Shown: piece by piece, positions 1-13,998 of the stretch | Position numbering within the stretch: position 1 is the first letter of the stretch | How the letters are laid out: every line of letters starts with the position of its first letter | Source of the DNA: Stratiolaelaps scimitus | Lineage: Eukaryota > Arthropoda > Arachnida > Mesostigmata > Laelapidae | NCBI GenBank assembly: GCA_019614645.1 | Contig: JABWDB010000009.1 | Coordinates: forward strand, 9,839,501-9,903,500 | DNA: 64,000 bases | Reading direction: 5' to 3' | Made by a program: the position numbers and the translations under genes | Notes under the pieces: generated by a model | What the model was told of the DNA's origin: nothing | Database searches by the model: none | What the model saw: only the letters and a program-made list of their open reading frames with translations

Positions 1-1344
1 ATAAGTAGACAATTTTACAAGTGGTAGTAGTAGTAGTGGAAGTCGTCATGGTATGGATTGATATAGTCTCTTTCTCACTTCGGCATCAGCATCACTCGTT
101 CGATGCTGCTAGGTGCTGCCTTCAGAGCGGTGACATCAGCGTGGTTCCACAGTCGATTGATAGACTCCACCATACAGATAGATGTTCGTCTCGGTGTTCC
201 TTATGGCGCCGCCGAACCGCACAACCATCGTTGTATCCAATGCTTATGCTCTGTAGCTCGATCTATCTGGCTGAGAGGATGTCGGAACGGCGGCGACTGA
301 TCACAAATCATACAAGCATTCATGTAAGGGGTACCCCAACGGCACAGCAGCTTTACTGAGACCAACAAAATAAAAAATCCAACTCAAGCTAGAAAAGGAC
401 AGCAAAATGAGACAATCCATTGATTCGAACCATCAAAAATCACGGACACACTGACGGTTCGACACGCAACAGTCAGACGTAGGCGTAGGCCCAGGCACTG
501 CAGCCGCCATAGCGGCGGTGGCCGCGGCGGCAGCGGTGGCCGCGGCGGGGTAATCGTATCATTGACAGAATAGAAAATCGCAGAAAATGCATTGCGTAGG
601 CATGAGCAGGCCGGAATCCACGGTTGGCCGCGGTTGGCTGGCCCCGCAGGTTGACTGGTACTGAATTGTCACGAATGATACAATCGTATAATAACAATAA
701 TCATTATTATTATTATTATAATCACGAGTAAGCAGCGAGGATGATTAGCCCAATGAATCGGCGTTCCTTGAAGCGCGCGTTATTTCAAAGAAAAGAAAGA
801 CGTACGCTTCGACGAACGAAGAGCAAGACGTAAGGGTAGCTTCAGTAACCGACTCCTCGCTGGTTGCCTCAATAGTCGAATCTGTTCGAACCTCTTACCT
901 CTGCTATGCCGTATACTGTGACAGAGAAGAAGCGTATTATTGACTTGCAATGAACCCCACGATCGAATCGCTTGTACTCATTAATGTCGTGACTCTATCC
1001 ACATTCGCTGCCCACGGCTATCCCCATCATTGGCTTACCCCCCCCCCCACTCCTCCGAACCTAAAAACGACAACGGAAAGACGGCACCCCTTTCGGTTGG
1101 CGTCACGGCGCCGCTATTCGACGCTCGTCGGACGGGAAAGACGTCACTGCCCTCGTCGAGTGGTCGCGCCTCAGATCAGATCAAGCGGAATCGTATAAGC
1201 AACGCTTACCTCTCACCGTCGACTTACTGTGGTGGTGCGTGCCATGCGGTCGAGTGCTATCGCAGCCACTTGATCTGGCCGTGATCCGTGTGTGATTGTA
1301 AGTGCGGCGCCGCGCAGGAGTCGACAAGGCAACGCGTAATGAAT

Positions 1345-1393
<49 letters not shown>
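1345..1393. repeat. (AC)n/(AT)n microsatellite
   Basis: CA dinucleotides followed directly by an uninterrupted AT run. Confidence 0.95.
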
Positions 1394-1394
<1 letters not shown>

Positions 1395-4300
1395 CCAAGC
1401 CGGTGTAGTTATATACGTACGCTTTTGAAGGATTCGAAGAAGAATCCATAGAAAGCCACGAAGCATACGAGGTGAGAAAATGGTGAGGCCGATGTATTAG
1501 ATAGATCGACGTTCAAATACATAGATGGCCAAAAGATCTCGGCGGCAAAAGAAGTACCTCTTCGATTTCTGCGGCTGCTGCGGCTGCTGCTACAGCTCTT
1601 GTTGTTGCTGCTGCTGCTTGCGTGGGTGGGGTGCGCTGCTTGATGCAGCATGTTGCGTTTTGGCGCTCGGTCGATCCCACACGCGGCCGCGCATTTGCTG
1701 GCGGTCGACGGGCGATCATGACGAACTGTGATGAGATGAGAAATTGCCACGATGTCTTAATGATGAAAACATCTGAGTATGGTATGGTTGTAGAAGCTGG
1801 TAGAGACCATATCTGTCTGCGCCGTAAACGGATTTCGATTCATTTTTGGTGGTTATGCTGATGCTGCTGATGATGATGGGGATGGTGATGATGATGATGA
1901 GGTTGTCAGCTACAACAATAACAATGTATTGCTGATTTGTTACTTTCTAAACGAGAACAATATTACGACGAAGATTAGGATTGATGATGTAGGTATACAC
2001 GTACATGAAGAAAAACTGTGGAGACGATTCTCTAGTACGGAGCGCATGGATACGTGTCAGGCAAACGCAAGGCGATACAAGCTCGTTATTATGAGTCAGC
2101 TCCAGGCAAAGAGGATTCTGACACGATTGTAGCAAGAGCGATAACTCACGCTTCAAGGCCCGCTGTCGCTGTCTTGAGATGGACGTGGATATTTAAGGGG
2201 ATTTGTCACATGTACTGCCTTCGCTGTACTTCACACCTGCGGAAGACGATCCGTCTTGTCCCATATATATATTTTTTTTTGCTTTGGTAAAATACTTTTG
2301 TACGAAGTTGTTTTCGTGCATGCGACCTGGACTACCTGAGATGAATAAGTATTATATCCGGTGTTAAGACTTTCATGCTAACCAATACACGAACTTGGTT
2401 ATCGCACAGGCCGATTATTGGCATGTTAGACGCAAATATGCCGGCTGTAATCAACTGTGGAAAGTTTGAGCTTCGATTGCGTGCCTCTGTATCGATGACG
2501 GTCATTTTGATCAGACATGCCTTGATTATCTTGTACGATTTATAATTTCGGTTCCCTTACCGACATTTGTGGATTCATTCAACTTCCATTGACATGTCGT
2601 ACACGTCGGCCCATGAATTGTGTAATATTCGACGGGGAGGATATAGTGTAAGTATGACCTCACTTTCGTTTCAGACGATACCAACGCAGATTGAGTACCG
2701 ACTTGTGATTCTATAAAGCTCTCTAGTGTATCTCGATCATCTCACCTAGTACCCCCTAAAATCGAATTCGTCTCCGCTGCCAGCTGTAACCATACAATCA
2801 AATGCGGTGTCATCAGCAACTGGTGTTACTGGTAACAGCAACCAGTAACAAAAACTATCTTGCTGCATCTATCATATAGGATAATGTTGTGGAGGCTATA
2901 AGCTGTTGTCTTCTCATTAAGCACGTTGTCTGTTGATCGGCTCTGTGTTCAGTCGCCTACCGATTACTGTTGTTGGCCCGAGGTTTCAGTCTCAGACAGT
3001 GAGTGAGCGATGCCATGATTGCTGCCGTCGTCATTGATTTTGCTGCTGCTGCTGCTGTTGTTTCGACTGGTGCCGCTCATATTGTCATGGCTACTTCTGT
3101 CATACATTATCAGTTGTTGCAGGTCGGCGTGGTTGTGGCTTTTGCATTACTACTATAGTCTCTGTCATCGACGGTGGCAGCAGAAAAAGCAGTGGCGGCG
3201 GCGGCAACGGCGACAACAGCTGCGGCGGTGGCAATATCCACAGAACTTAGTGCACAGCTCTGCGCGTCCTCGCATTTTCCCAGCTGTTCGGCCCCTTGTA
3301 CGGGTCCCAGGGGATGGTACTTGGCACGCATCGACGTTGTGAACAGTCGATAGCGGCGGCGGTGGCGTCAGAAGGCGACATGGTGCACTAAAGCACAAAA
3401 CGGCAAGGACGTAGAAGGCTAAACAAGCCACTACTATAGCCGATTGGCATCAGCATTTCGAGCAGGAAAGGACACAGTATCAATATCCGAGTCACATCAG
3501 TTGGGAGTGGCGATCGTTTCGCCCCTACATAAGTAGTTATGTTCCAACTAAGTACTCCACTGAGTAACTGCCATAGCTATGAATTGGTGTCGACTAGCTG
3601 TTTATAATGAACACGTATATTCTACAACACAAGAGAGGAATCGATAGCAGACATGCAGGATGTCGTTACGCTGGATTTTGGTCAAGTGCGAACCTCTCAC
3701 CAAAGCAACATTCTCTACTACAAGTTGCGCTATTTCAGACCAATCTATTACGAAGCTTTAAGCAGCCGTATTCGAAAAAAGAAGAGAGAGAGAGAGAGAG
3801 ATGTACAAGTCACACTCTTTGGCTACGGTTTTGTGTGTTCTTCTTGCTCGTTACTGTTTCATTTTCGGTCTGATGTCGACGTTCGAATTCGCGGCAGACC
3901 GTCGGAGAGCCTGATTTTGATGATCGACAAAACGGAGGTCAACCTCAAATTGTCCACTCCTTCCGCATCCTTCAGTACCCCGACACAAAAACCGACGAGG
4001 ACTCTGTCGTTCGCTCGAGCGAGCGAGTGAGCCGTATGTGTCTCCAGCTGAATTGCAGTAGCATCTCCAGAGCCACTGGGCCAACATATCGCTGTCGATT
4101 TGATGAGCCGAGAAGGGGTTCCGTTAGAGGATCACGACAATAACAGCGCTCGTTACTTTGAAACGAATGCTTTTTAGGGACGATCGGTAATAAATCTTTT
4201 CTTCACTGCGATCTCGGCCTGTACCAGTCGCCCACCGGCAACTAATACCTGCTCATTGCTAGCACAGAAGAGGCCACCGAACGGCCACAAGAATTTGCTA

Positions 4301-4941
4301 TGGCCGGAGAAGCATCCGAGTGACGAACAGAATCTGACCAGATGGCGTGGCCAACCGTTATCGCTGACGTAAATGAATACGTCAAGGCTTCGTTAAGGCT
4401 TCGTCTCATTCGATAGGCTGATCATTGTCCTGATCTGTTTTCTTGTCGTTGTTGTATCTATATTCCAGTTTCAATCAATCTTTTCTCTGGCTGAAGGAAA
4501 CGTTTGAAAGTTGTTACGGGCCCATTGCGAGCGATCTGTAGAAGGTATCCGATCGAAATTACAAATGACGCCGACGTCTTGTTCGTGTTTCGCGTCTTTT
4601 GGCAAATTTGGTCGAAGCGTTGTTACTGTGTGTCGTGGCTATATGTGTTTAGTGGGTGTGTTCACGGCCCGCGTCGGCCTGCGACATCGGTTTATCACGT
4701 AAATGCCGTAGAACCATAGACAAGCACACAAACTTTGACTTTTCATCGTCGAGCCCTGCCAGTTCCGACGGACGGGCTACAGTATCCACTCACCGTATAC
4801 ATGGGCTGCGGCCATCGTGGGATGTGGGAAATTGGAATGGTTTTTGTTATAGGACTCTTTATTGTTTTTTGCTGTTGATTCTGGATGCTTCATTGTGCTA
4901 CATTTGCAGTATGTGGCTTTGTGTGTAATAAACGTGTATAA

Positions 4942-4942
<1 letters not shown>

Positions 4943-4976
<34 letters not shown>
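4943..4976. repeat. (TA)n microsatellite
   Basis: Uninterrupted TA dinucleotide run, followed by a short GA stretch. Confidence 0.95.
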
Positions 4977-4980
<4 letters not shown>

Positions 4981-7900
4981 GAGAGTTTGCTATGACACGA
5001 AACCCTACGGCTTTACAGAGAGTTACGCAACTGTCCATGGATACATCATAAAAAGTGTTTAAGCGGCCTCAAGAAGCAAACAGTCAAGCTTAAGGATTAC
5101 ATGATGTCCTCATTGGAGAACTGTCTAAAACATTCTCAGAATGCCACATGATGGCGTGACTTTTTAAACATTCTATATATAACATTAATTATATACAGAC
5201 TAGTCATTTATCATTCGGGATCGACGTCGATTCCAGAAATTACATTATTATTATTATGATTGTAACTACTATTGACAAGCAGCAGTACACGACTCATTGC
5301 TACCAATTTAGAACTGGATTCGAACATGCAAATTAGTAGCACTACACGCAGAACCCTGCATACATAACAGGAACGTGAATCGCACTAGCTCACATTGGTA
5401 CCGTTGTCAGCGACGGTATAGCGGTATTGGCCGATTACATCAGGAAAGCAGAGTCTAACAGGGTCGAGCGTTGTTTTTGCCAATGCCCGAATACCAACAA
5501 CACCCGGGACAGGGCCGAGCTAACGGGGTCTCGGAACGGATGAACTTCGAACCCCCTCCGATCTGGCGGACTCTCATGTTACCCACGTACAGAAATACAC
5601 CCTACACTACGACTACTTCTTCTGCTAGCAGCAGCAGCAGCAGCGGTACCGACCAGCGAACTTTAATAATGCGCTAAACAAGGCAACTATTTGATTTTTC
5701 TGTATGGACCGGCGAGGGCATTGCTCTCTTTGGCTGCTTTGTCGTCGTTCTCGCCGTCGTCGTCGTTCGCTTTCATGGAAAATAGTGTCTAATACTAATA
5801 AGCGATTTTCAGCCGGGACCGCCTATCGCGTATGCTTCTTTGGTCTATGCCCATAATAGTAGTATATGATGATAAGCGTGACTGCTGTGTGCTCATGTCT
5901 GTCTGTGGACGTGGTCGAATGGTGAGAATTAGTCTATATTGTGCTGCCACGATGACTATGTATAGACACAGAATTGTGGTGGACAAGCGACGTTGGCGGA
6001 TCCCATTTAGTTGAATCGTAATTGATGGCTCACCATAGCGAGGCTGTTGTTTGTTTGTGACAGATATACTAGCGTCGCTGTGTCTATCTAAAGAACAAGC
6101 GCTTGCAAGCAGGCTCTCGTATGGTATGAGTTGAGCACACACACACCTCACATCGAGTGTTTAGTTACGCCAAGCTGTGATGTCGTAGGCGATCGATCGA
6201 TCAGTCAATCGGTGGCCGGCAGAGAGTGGCTCGTAGGGCACTTTTCAACTTTCCTTCAAAGCTCTTGCCAATATAATTCCGCGATAAGTGACGCGATATT
6301 TCGCAACCGACTGGAACGGGCGATCCAATAAGCAAATCAAATGAATGCAAGCGAGGCTAGGCAAAATAACAGCAATCTAAAATGCAATTAACTAAACAGG
6401 AACGTATTCGCAGGCCGGTGTGACAGAAAAAGGGGGAATAAATTGATACACAACTCGGTATTGGCTACGATATTGATTGAGATTGGCCGAGCGGTTCCAC
6501 TGTCTCCCGTGAACATCGAAACGCGAACATCTAGGTTCATCTGTGGCAACAGACGACACAAGTTGTGCTACATGTCTCGGTTGATCTCTTCGTTTGGCCA
6601 CCGCAGTCGTCAGTTACTCTTGGTAGCGCCGTGATCGCGCATATCGTTGACGCGCGCGCGCGCGTTCGCGCACACGCGATTTCGAGACGTCGACCCATAA
6701 ATCGGCTGCGGCTTCGGTGCGATGTAGTCTGTAGCAGCAGCAGCACCTCACTATATACAGCTTCTTCTAGCCAGAAGTGCTGTTTTGTGTGGCCCATTGA
6801 CGTATCCTGATTCATGCATTGAGATTCAACCTCGCTACAGCACTGCAGTCCTGCCTGTAGCTGGTGCCTTCGTGCCAGTGATCAGGTCGTGGTCGTCGTC
6901 GTCATCATCATTGTGGCCGTTGTAGCCTGTTCCCCGCGTGGACCGGTCGGGGTCGCAATCCACACATGCTGACACACATGGTGGATTCCGTTCTGGAACT
7001 GTGTCAATGACGGATCGATCTGCGCACCCACAACTGAGATATAGGCATAGTGCCTGGCTCAGGCCAAGCTAGCTGAATCAGCTGATCAGACGGCCTGGCC
7101 TAACTGTCGACCCACAGCACATCTAGTTACGAGGGATTCACCGTCGGCTAGCACGGATACAATACCGCCAACACCACCACCACACTGCCTCAAGTCATCG
7201 TTGCTGATTTCCCCCTGAACCATTGCTGTACAATGCATCAGATAAACAGAACCCGAAGGTGTTCAGGCGGCTCAGTAGTAGTGGTAGTTGTCGCAGTAGC
7301 AAAGCTTGGAAGGCATTGCAAGTTAGGTATTGACGTTCAGCGGGCACTGCAAGCCAGCCAACGGCGCATGCTTGCTCCCCCTGAATGCCGATGGACTACT
7401 GCAGACGGCATGAGCACTAGGCTTGATGAGGGTCGCAAAAGACTGTCACTCGAGAGACGACGGCGATATAATCAGCCAAAAACAAACCTACCACATTTGA
7501 GCTATAGCATAGATACAATATCGACGAACACAGCTCAACGTGTTGTGGTGTCGCAGCTGTCAACGCTTGCTGACGCTTGTGAATGCTGCAAAAATACAGG
7601 CTCATGTAGCAAACAGCTGGGAAACCCCTTTGCAGTTGGTTGGCTGACACGAGATTGGCCCGAGGAATCAACGGTCGCCTCTTCATCGTTCAGCAACACG
7701 TTCGCGACCTTCACCCAGTGTTGGACATATTGTGTCGCTTGGCAGATTGTGGTCATCAGATAATTCAGTTGTTGATCATTTAGTTGTTGAAAGCCGCCCA
7801 ATATGCTACAGAAATATGAAAAGATGGGAGAGTTCCGGTTAGATTTAGTCAGCCCATGCACAACAGTGATTTCGGGGGGAGCACTTATTAACTGCCTTTG

Positions 7901-9066
7901 CTTGTAGTGGCCATTGACAACCATAGACATACTATTATATGGATGCAGAACTTGCTCTCGAAGTGTTTTTTCAGGTTCTTGTATGGCTTGCCTCTGTGGG
8001 CCGTTTTTAGGGTAAGCAGCCGTATCTCAACGATGTGTACTACCTTTGCTGAGATCCCCAAGTGGTTCATGCTCTAGCATACGACTAATTGACCTCTTAT
8101 AGATTTATCTCCCAATAATTGATCAGCGAAATGGCGTATTTTAGTTCGCCCTGTTGCTCGTTATCCCGGTACGAACTGTTGATGGAATTACGTACCGATC
8201 GTGTCGAATCCATTCATCCAAATTTACGATCTGCGCGACGGTGATCGCCTCGGATACGAGACGAGGGCGTCGGTGTCAGTTTAGCTAGACACACACGTAG
8301 TTAACGGGAACAAGCATAATGTCCTTGCCGGACATTGCACCGTCTGATGGATGACTGTCACTCTGACTCGCATTCGTGCCACCTGTACATGGATGATTGC
8401 CACCTATGTCAGCGGGCCAAGCTATCTGAGTGTTATTCACATGGTCATGTTCGTGAAATGAGTGATTCAATCAGTGAACGAAACTAGAATGGAGAGGTAA
8501 TTCTTCCCATTCTAGTTCATTCGTCATCACTGTGTTGTGCAACTGCAGTTCCGTTAATAAATCGCAGTTTGATACACGGATCATCGTCATGTTTGTATTT
8601 AAATAGTGCCATGTTAGTAATCTGGCGGGGGTTCTATAGCGTTTTGAGCGGTTTGATCGTCAATGACTCGCGTTCCATGATACCCGGACCACTTCGTAGG
8701 TACGAGTCTCCTTAGCTGTCCGGTATAAACAATTACGTTTGACGTCTATGACGTCTGCTCTGTACGACCAATCGTCGTTGGCGCAATTAAGCACGGTGCC
8801 GCAATTAACGTGAGCTGCTAATCCCACTTCCGGATCATTTTCTCTCGGTCCATTGGTGACTAGAGATACTACGATTGTTATTTCGTTGGTTAGTTAAGCA
8901 GAAATTCGACTCATACACAACAGATTCGGCTGTTGTCGTTGTTTGGCGGCCGCTCGCCGCCGAAGCCGTCGCCGACATTAGGCAGACGGGTACGCATAAT
9001 GTCTTCGTGATTAAGAGTCGCCTTCCCAGCAACAGAGGCGTGGAGCACCTTCACCGCCGATCCTCC

Positions 9067-9072
9067 ATATAC

Positions 9073-9114
<42 letters not shown>

Positions 9115-9139
9115 TGAAAGGGACTTATATATATATATA
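9067..9139. repeat. Compound (TA)n-(GA)n-(TA)n microsatellite
   Basis: A TA run to about 9094, a GA run to about 9114, then a second short TA run. Confidence 0.93.
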
Positions 9140-12100
9140 AGTGCGGCTGGCTTTTCGTCTAACCATCCCGCCGCCTGCATGCCTGGCTGTTGCCTTCAGT
9201 GATCCGGATGAAACCATCACCGTCTCCCAGAAGTCAACTGTTTCGTTTAGCTGACCAGAAGAATGCAATCCCTCAGCATGGGCCGGGATGGAAGCTACTG
9301 GAATAATAGTCATTATCAGTTCATCATCGGCATCCAGCGTTCACACAGTCACCCAGAGCGGGCTGACACTCGCCCAGTCAACAATAGCAACGGCGGCGGC
9401 GACGATCCACTGATGGCGCTAGTGGCGGCCATTGATCAGATTAAGACGCCTTGCACGGCCGGCTACGTCCTGTGCAAGGCAGCTCACGACGACAACGACG
9501 ATGATGATGGCCTGGTATCGACACCATAGGATAGCACAGAACTGAGCACTTGCTTAACATTGGCTTTGGTCAGGTATCGCCGCAACGATTATAGCAGTAA
9601 CAAGTAACAAGATCAATGAGTAACTACTGCTGTCGTTACTCGGGTCAGCTGTCGGTAGCCATTGAGCTATTAAGAGCTAACACGTCAGTAGACGTCGGAG
9701 GGGCGAATTGTTTTTGAACGATTCTCCGGCATCAGCTCTCTCTCTCTCTCCCTCTCTCTTTCTCTCAGCGGGTGATTGGTTGCGTGTAAGACCTCTGACA
9801 CTCGCACTGGATCTCTGATACGGTCAACGCGCCGTTCCGATTACACCGACACCGCTGTACGGTGCACACCTGCAACTCGACGCTATTTCGTGGTATCAAT
9901 GCATACTACTTGTCATGATACTTCCAACACGCAGTCAACGACAGTCGGTCTATTGCAGTCTGTCTATTCGTGTCTGTTGTTGCTGTTGTTATTGCTCTTG
10001 CAGAACAGAGACATGGGACAACGCTAAAAACGTTCGCTCCAATTTCCGTTCGCTGAAATCTTCAACAAGTTTGCAATCCATGATTTCTTTTGGCCATGAT
10101 TATCGTCACTGCCATCCACCCTCACTCCCTCTCACCTGTATACGTCGCTGTTGTGCAAAATCCGATTATTTGACAAGCACCACCACCGTCGTAAGCGCTA
10201 TTATTACCAACACCCTTCTGTCATTATTCATTATGGGCTGTATCATCATTGTTCTGATTTATATTCTTCATACAAGGCCAGCATCTAGTGTACCTCGGCA
10301 GCATCCGCAGCCGCTCTGTATAATTAGCACTGTATAAGTGTAGTCTCACTGTATAATCATATAAATATATATATATGTGGTATTTACAACATCATACGCA
10401 GAGACGGTATGACGCGCAAGTGCGCCACATATAGGAGCAACCTATCGAGAGGCAAATCCGCGCATAGGTGCTCTGTGCGCTCGTTGGTCTGGTTTGTTTT
10501 TGGTGCGGACCGATTTATTGTATCTACATACATTGGTATTGTCGTGCGTATTGACCATTCGTTTCGAGATGTCGCTGCTCCTCCCCTCGAAGCAATGCGA
10601 ATTCATTGGCGGGAGAGGTATTGAAGGAGAAAGAGCGAGCGATGTCTTTCTTCGGTGAGTATTTCTAATAGGTCCGTATCCCACTCGATGCTGGAGGGAG
10701 ACCTCGAACGGGACGAGACGACACACGTCGACAACGGCCAACCAGCCGCTGGCTAGAAAGACATAACGAATACCGAGACGCGTACCGAGGCGCCCGACGC
10801 GGCTGCGAACGCCAGAGGCGGCGGCGGCAAATATGACATACAATAATTACATAATGATGACGGTGATGATGACGCCGATAATGATAACAGCAACGAAAGA
10901 AAACTACCACAACCACCAGTGCCGCCCTTCGGGACAGGAATACTCTAATAGATCTGATCGAGCATTTCACCTGTATCATCACCATCATCATCATCTCAGA
11001 CTGTGATCCCTCGGTTTGTCCATCGTGTCGTCGCTCCGAGCAGTTTCCAGCAATTCGAGCAGCGGGAGCAGGAGTGGCGCAGCCGAAACACAGCCAGGAA
11101 GTGAGTTTTGCCTCGCAAGCGTAGGCCACCACTGTCTTGAGCGTATGCACGTACGCTGCCAGTTCATAGCAGCGACCTGTGGCGACCGTCTTGCTATGTG
11201 GCTCTGTCTCTCTCTCTTTGTTGTTCGCTCTGAGCGAATGTTCGTTCATTCGTCAGGCGGTTCCCTCGTTCGTTGCTCGCTGGCCAGTTGTATGACGGTA
11301 CACTGGTGATGGCTGTGGTCGGCTGTGTTCAGCCTTGCGCTGCACCTGTCTGCTAAGCGAGCCACACAAATCGAACCGACGAATCAGCCGACGGGACAGA
11401 CTCTGCCGCCTGTGCCTCTACGGTGGCCGTCCGCCTGGACACACAGTGGCCGCTGACGCTTCGGCACACTTCTGTTGTTTCTGCTGCGGCTGTTCTTCGC
11501 TTCGGTCAGCCGTCCGTTCCTACGTTCATCATCGTCTTGCCGCGTTTTGCTTACTGCAACGGACTGGCCAGACAGGCAAGCAGGCACACAGGCAGAGAAA
11601 CACACAAACCAATTGATAGGTAGGATAATGACGCAGCCGATCATCGCTTCGCGAAATTGCAGAATCAGTTAGCTAGTTAGTTCAGTCAGTCAGTAAGTCA
11701 GTCAGCTGTTTGTTTCTCCGGTTGAATAGCATGGGGCGCAGCCACGCGCCGGTTACAGGGAACATCACTATAACGAGCTGTCGGCAGAACAGCGGCAGCA
11801 GCTAAACCCACTTGCAATGGTAGAGGCAGACTGGCAGATGGGCATATCCACGCGGACAGATATATCTGATCGTCGTCGTCGTCGTCATCCTATATCGTTA
11901 CCAAACATTGCCCACCAGTCACCGCTCACTATCATCCTTCATTTACCCTTTAAGCCGGCGCTGCTTGGCGGCTAAATAGTCCGCCTGCTGATGGTGTTGT
12001 CGTTGCGGTTATGGTGGCGCGGAGGCTGTAACGGCAGTGCTGGGTGTTGAACGAATGCGCTGACGTCGATAATCGGTCAGCGGAGATCTTCTTCCGATGA

Positions 12101-13212
12101 TGACAATGATGATCTATCTGCTCAGAAAATCGATGTCTATTGTAACGATCCGAAGTGGCGGGGCACGCTGGCTAATCGCCCTCTGAATGGTCCGACGGCC
12201 GGTCGACGAGTTTCGAAGAGCGAATGGCATAGTTATGTCCGCTACAATTATTACTGCAATAAACGTAATAGCTATTTAACGTACGAATGATGACAACAAC
12301 AACACTAACAACAAAAACAACAGCAGCGAGGACAGTAACAAACCGTTTTACGTTGTCACCTTATTGATGTTGGTCACAGTGGAATATGGGATACACAGAG
12401 GCCGATCGTCGGCGTGCAGCCTCCAACACGCTTTGCGTGCTGATAACCCCCGTATGGATGAGTCGCACTCAACGTGCCTAAAGAAAAGTCTTGCTATCTT
12501 GACTCGCTCTGTGGGTCACGTTGACACGTGGAACATGAACAAAAACAACAACCAACATCTACAGGTGAACATCGAACGGTAGATGTGGCAGAAAAGAGGG
12601 AACATTCGTAAAACCAAGAACTCTCGCTAGAATGCATCTTTCGCCGTTTATTAGACGTAACAGATCGCCACAGCACAGAGTCAGATGGCCAGACGAAACG
12701 TGGATTTCTGCTATGGGAACTATCGTTAAGAAATAACAAGAAAGGCACGATGAACTAAGTCAGATGCGGTGGGCGGATGATTAGCATAGCACTATTATTG
12801 TGTACGTTTCTCTATACGTAAATATATACATACATATGTATATAGACAGAGATGGAAGTCGCTTCACGTGGTGGCCATCACGCGGTGAGAGCGCGTAAAG
12901 AAGCACAATGTTTCAGACACATAGTGCGTAAGCAGTTCAACTGATCGCTTTCAATTCGACCGATCTGGCGCGTCGGTCAATACGACTTTCTGACAGCAGC
13001 GGCAGCAGCAGCAGGCGCTATTCAATTGATGATGACGATCAGCTTCGCGTAGGAGTACCGTTTGACGATCTGTTGTTGTTGCGCCTGCTGCTGTTGTTGT
13101 TGTTGTCGGCATCTGTGCCGCTCTTGGGTACCTTCTCTGCCATGCTCTCTCATTAACTCTGGGCTCAGTTCTGCTAGCCTGCGGACGGCTGTACTCTCCA
13201 AGGCACATACAT

Positions 13213-13218
<6 letters not shown>

Positions 13219-13252
<34 letters not shown>
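13219..13252. repeat. (TA)n microsatellite
   Basis: Uninterrupted AT/TA run in the 5' region. Confidence 0.95.
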
Positions 13253-13254
<2 letters not shown>

Positions 13255-13967
13255 TGTAGTTGTCAGCATTTGCGTATTACATTTTCCGTCTTGTGTCCGT
13301 TTGTTCCTGCTCTCCCCCCACGGCATCAGTTGTTGTGGTGGTGGTGGTGTTGCAGCTGGTGTTGGCGCTAATTCGATTCACGATTTAGCAAGGTTGGTCA
13401 TCGTGCGCAACCAAGGGAATCTTGTCATGTCTGGGGGCAGGTTCGGGTCTAGGGTGGATGAAAGAATCGATCGATGCGTCTGTTTGTTTTGTAGGTATAT
13501 ATTATATTTGTGAAGCGCGCAGCAGAAGGGCGCTATACACCACGCGTCGGCCATCGCGAATTAGCAGTTGTAGGAGTTTTAATTGTGTGATGATGTATGT
13601 GTCTGGCCTCGTTGTGGAGGAATCCCCTTTGTCGACGATGAACGCAGAGTCGCGACACAACAGCTAAATCGACGAACCGTGAAGAGCCAACAGCAATCAT
13701 CAAGATGGAAAAGTCAGTCCGTTCTTTTACAATGGATCTTTCTGAGGGCAGGTGGTCGCTGGGCTGATACTGACTGCCACTTCTGCCGTCGCTGTTGCCG
13801 AATACATTTGGTTCATCCCTGGACGATGATCCACACCACGGGTACACGTGCCCTCCCTCAAGGCAATGCGGGGTCTAAGGCATCAACACCAGTCGGTTAC
13901 TTTTTCAACTTAACTCACTTAACACTAATATATATTCGGCCAGAGACGGACACGTATCTCGTATAAT

Positions 13968-13970
<3 letters not shown>

Positions 13971-13998
<28 letters not shown>
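13971..13998. repeat. (TA)n microsatellite
   Basis: Uninterrupted TA run. Confidence 0.95.

Noticed and set aside
3918..4028. Open segment beginning MIDKTEVNLKLSTPSASFST with a GTGAGC donor
   Set aside because: Phase 2 exit does not fit E1, and no other support was seen.
7233..7763. 176-codon open frame on the + strand
   Set aside because: About one open frame of this length is expected by chance in the window. Composition is not protein-like, and an equally open frame lies on the opposite strand.
10642..10654. ATG TCT TTC TTC G followed by GTGAGT, a tidy mini first exon
   Set aside because: It leaves phase 1, which does not fit the next known exon (E1 needs phase 0). No intermediate exon was found.
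10665..11249. 194-codon open frame on the - strand
   Set aside because: Low-complexity runs (Val, His, Arg) arise from GAT/CAC trinucleotide repeats. No domain, and no splice or promoter context.
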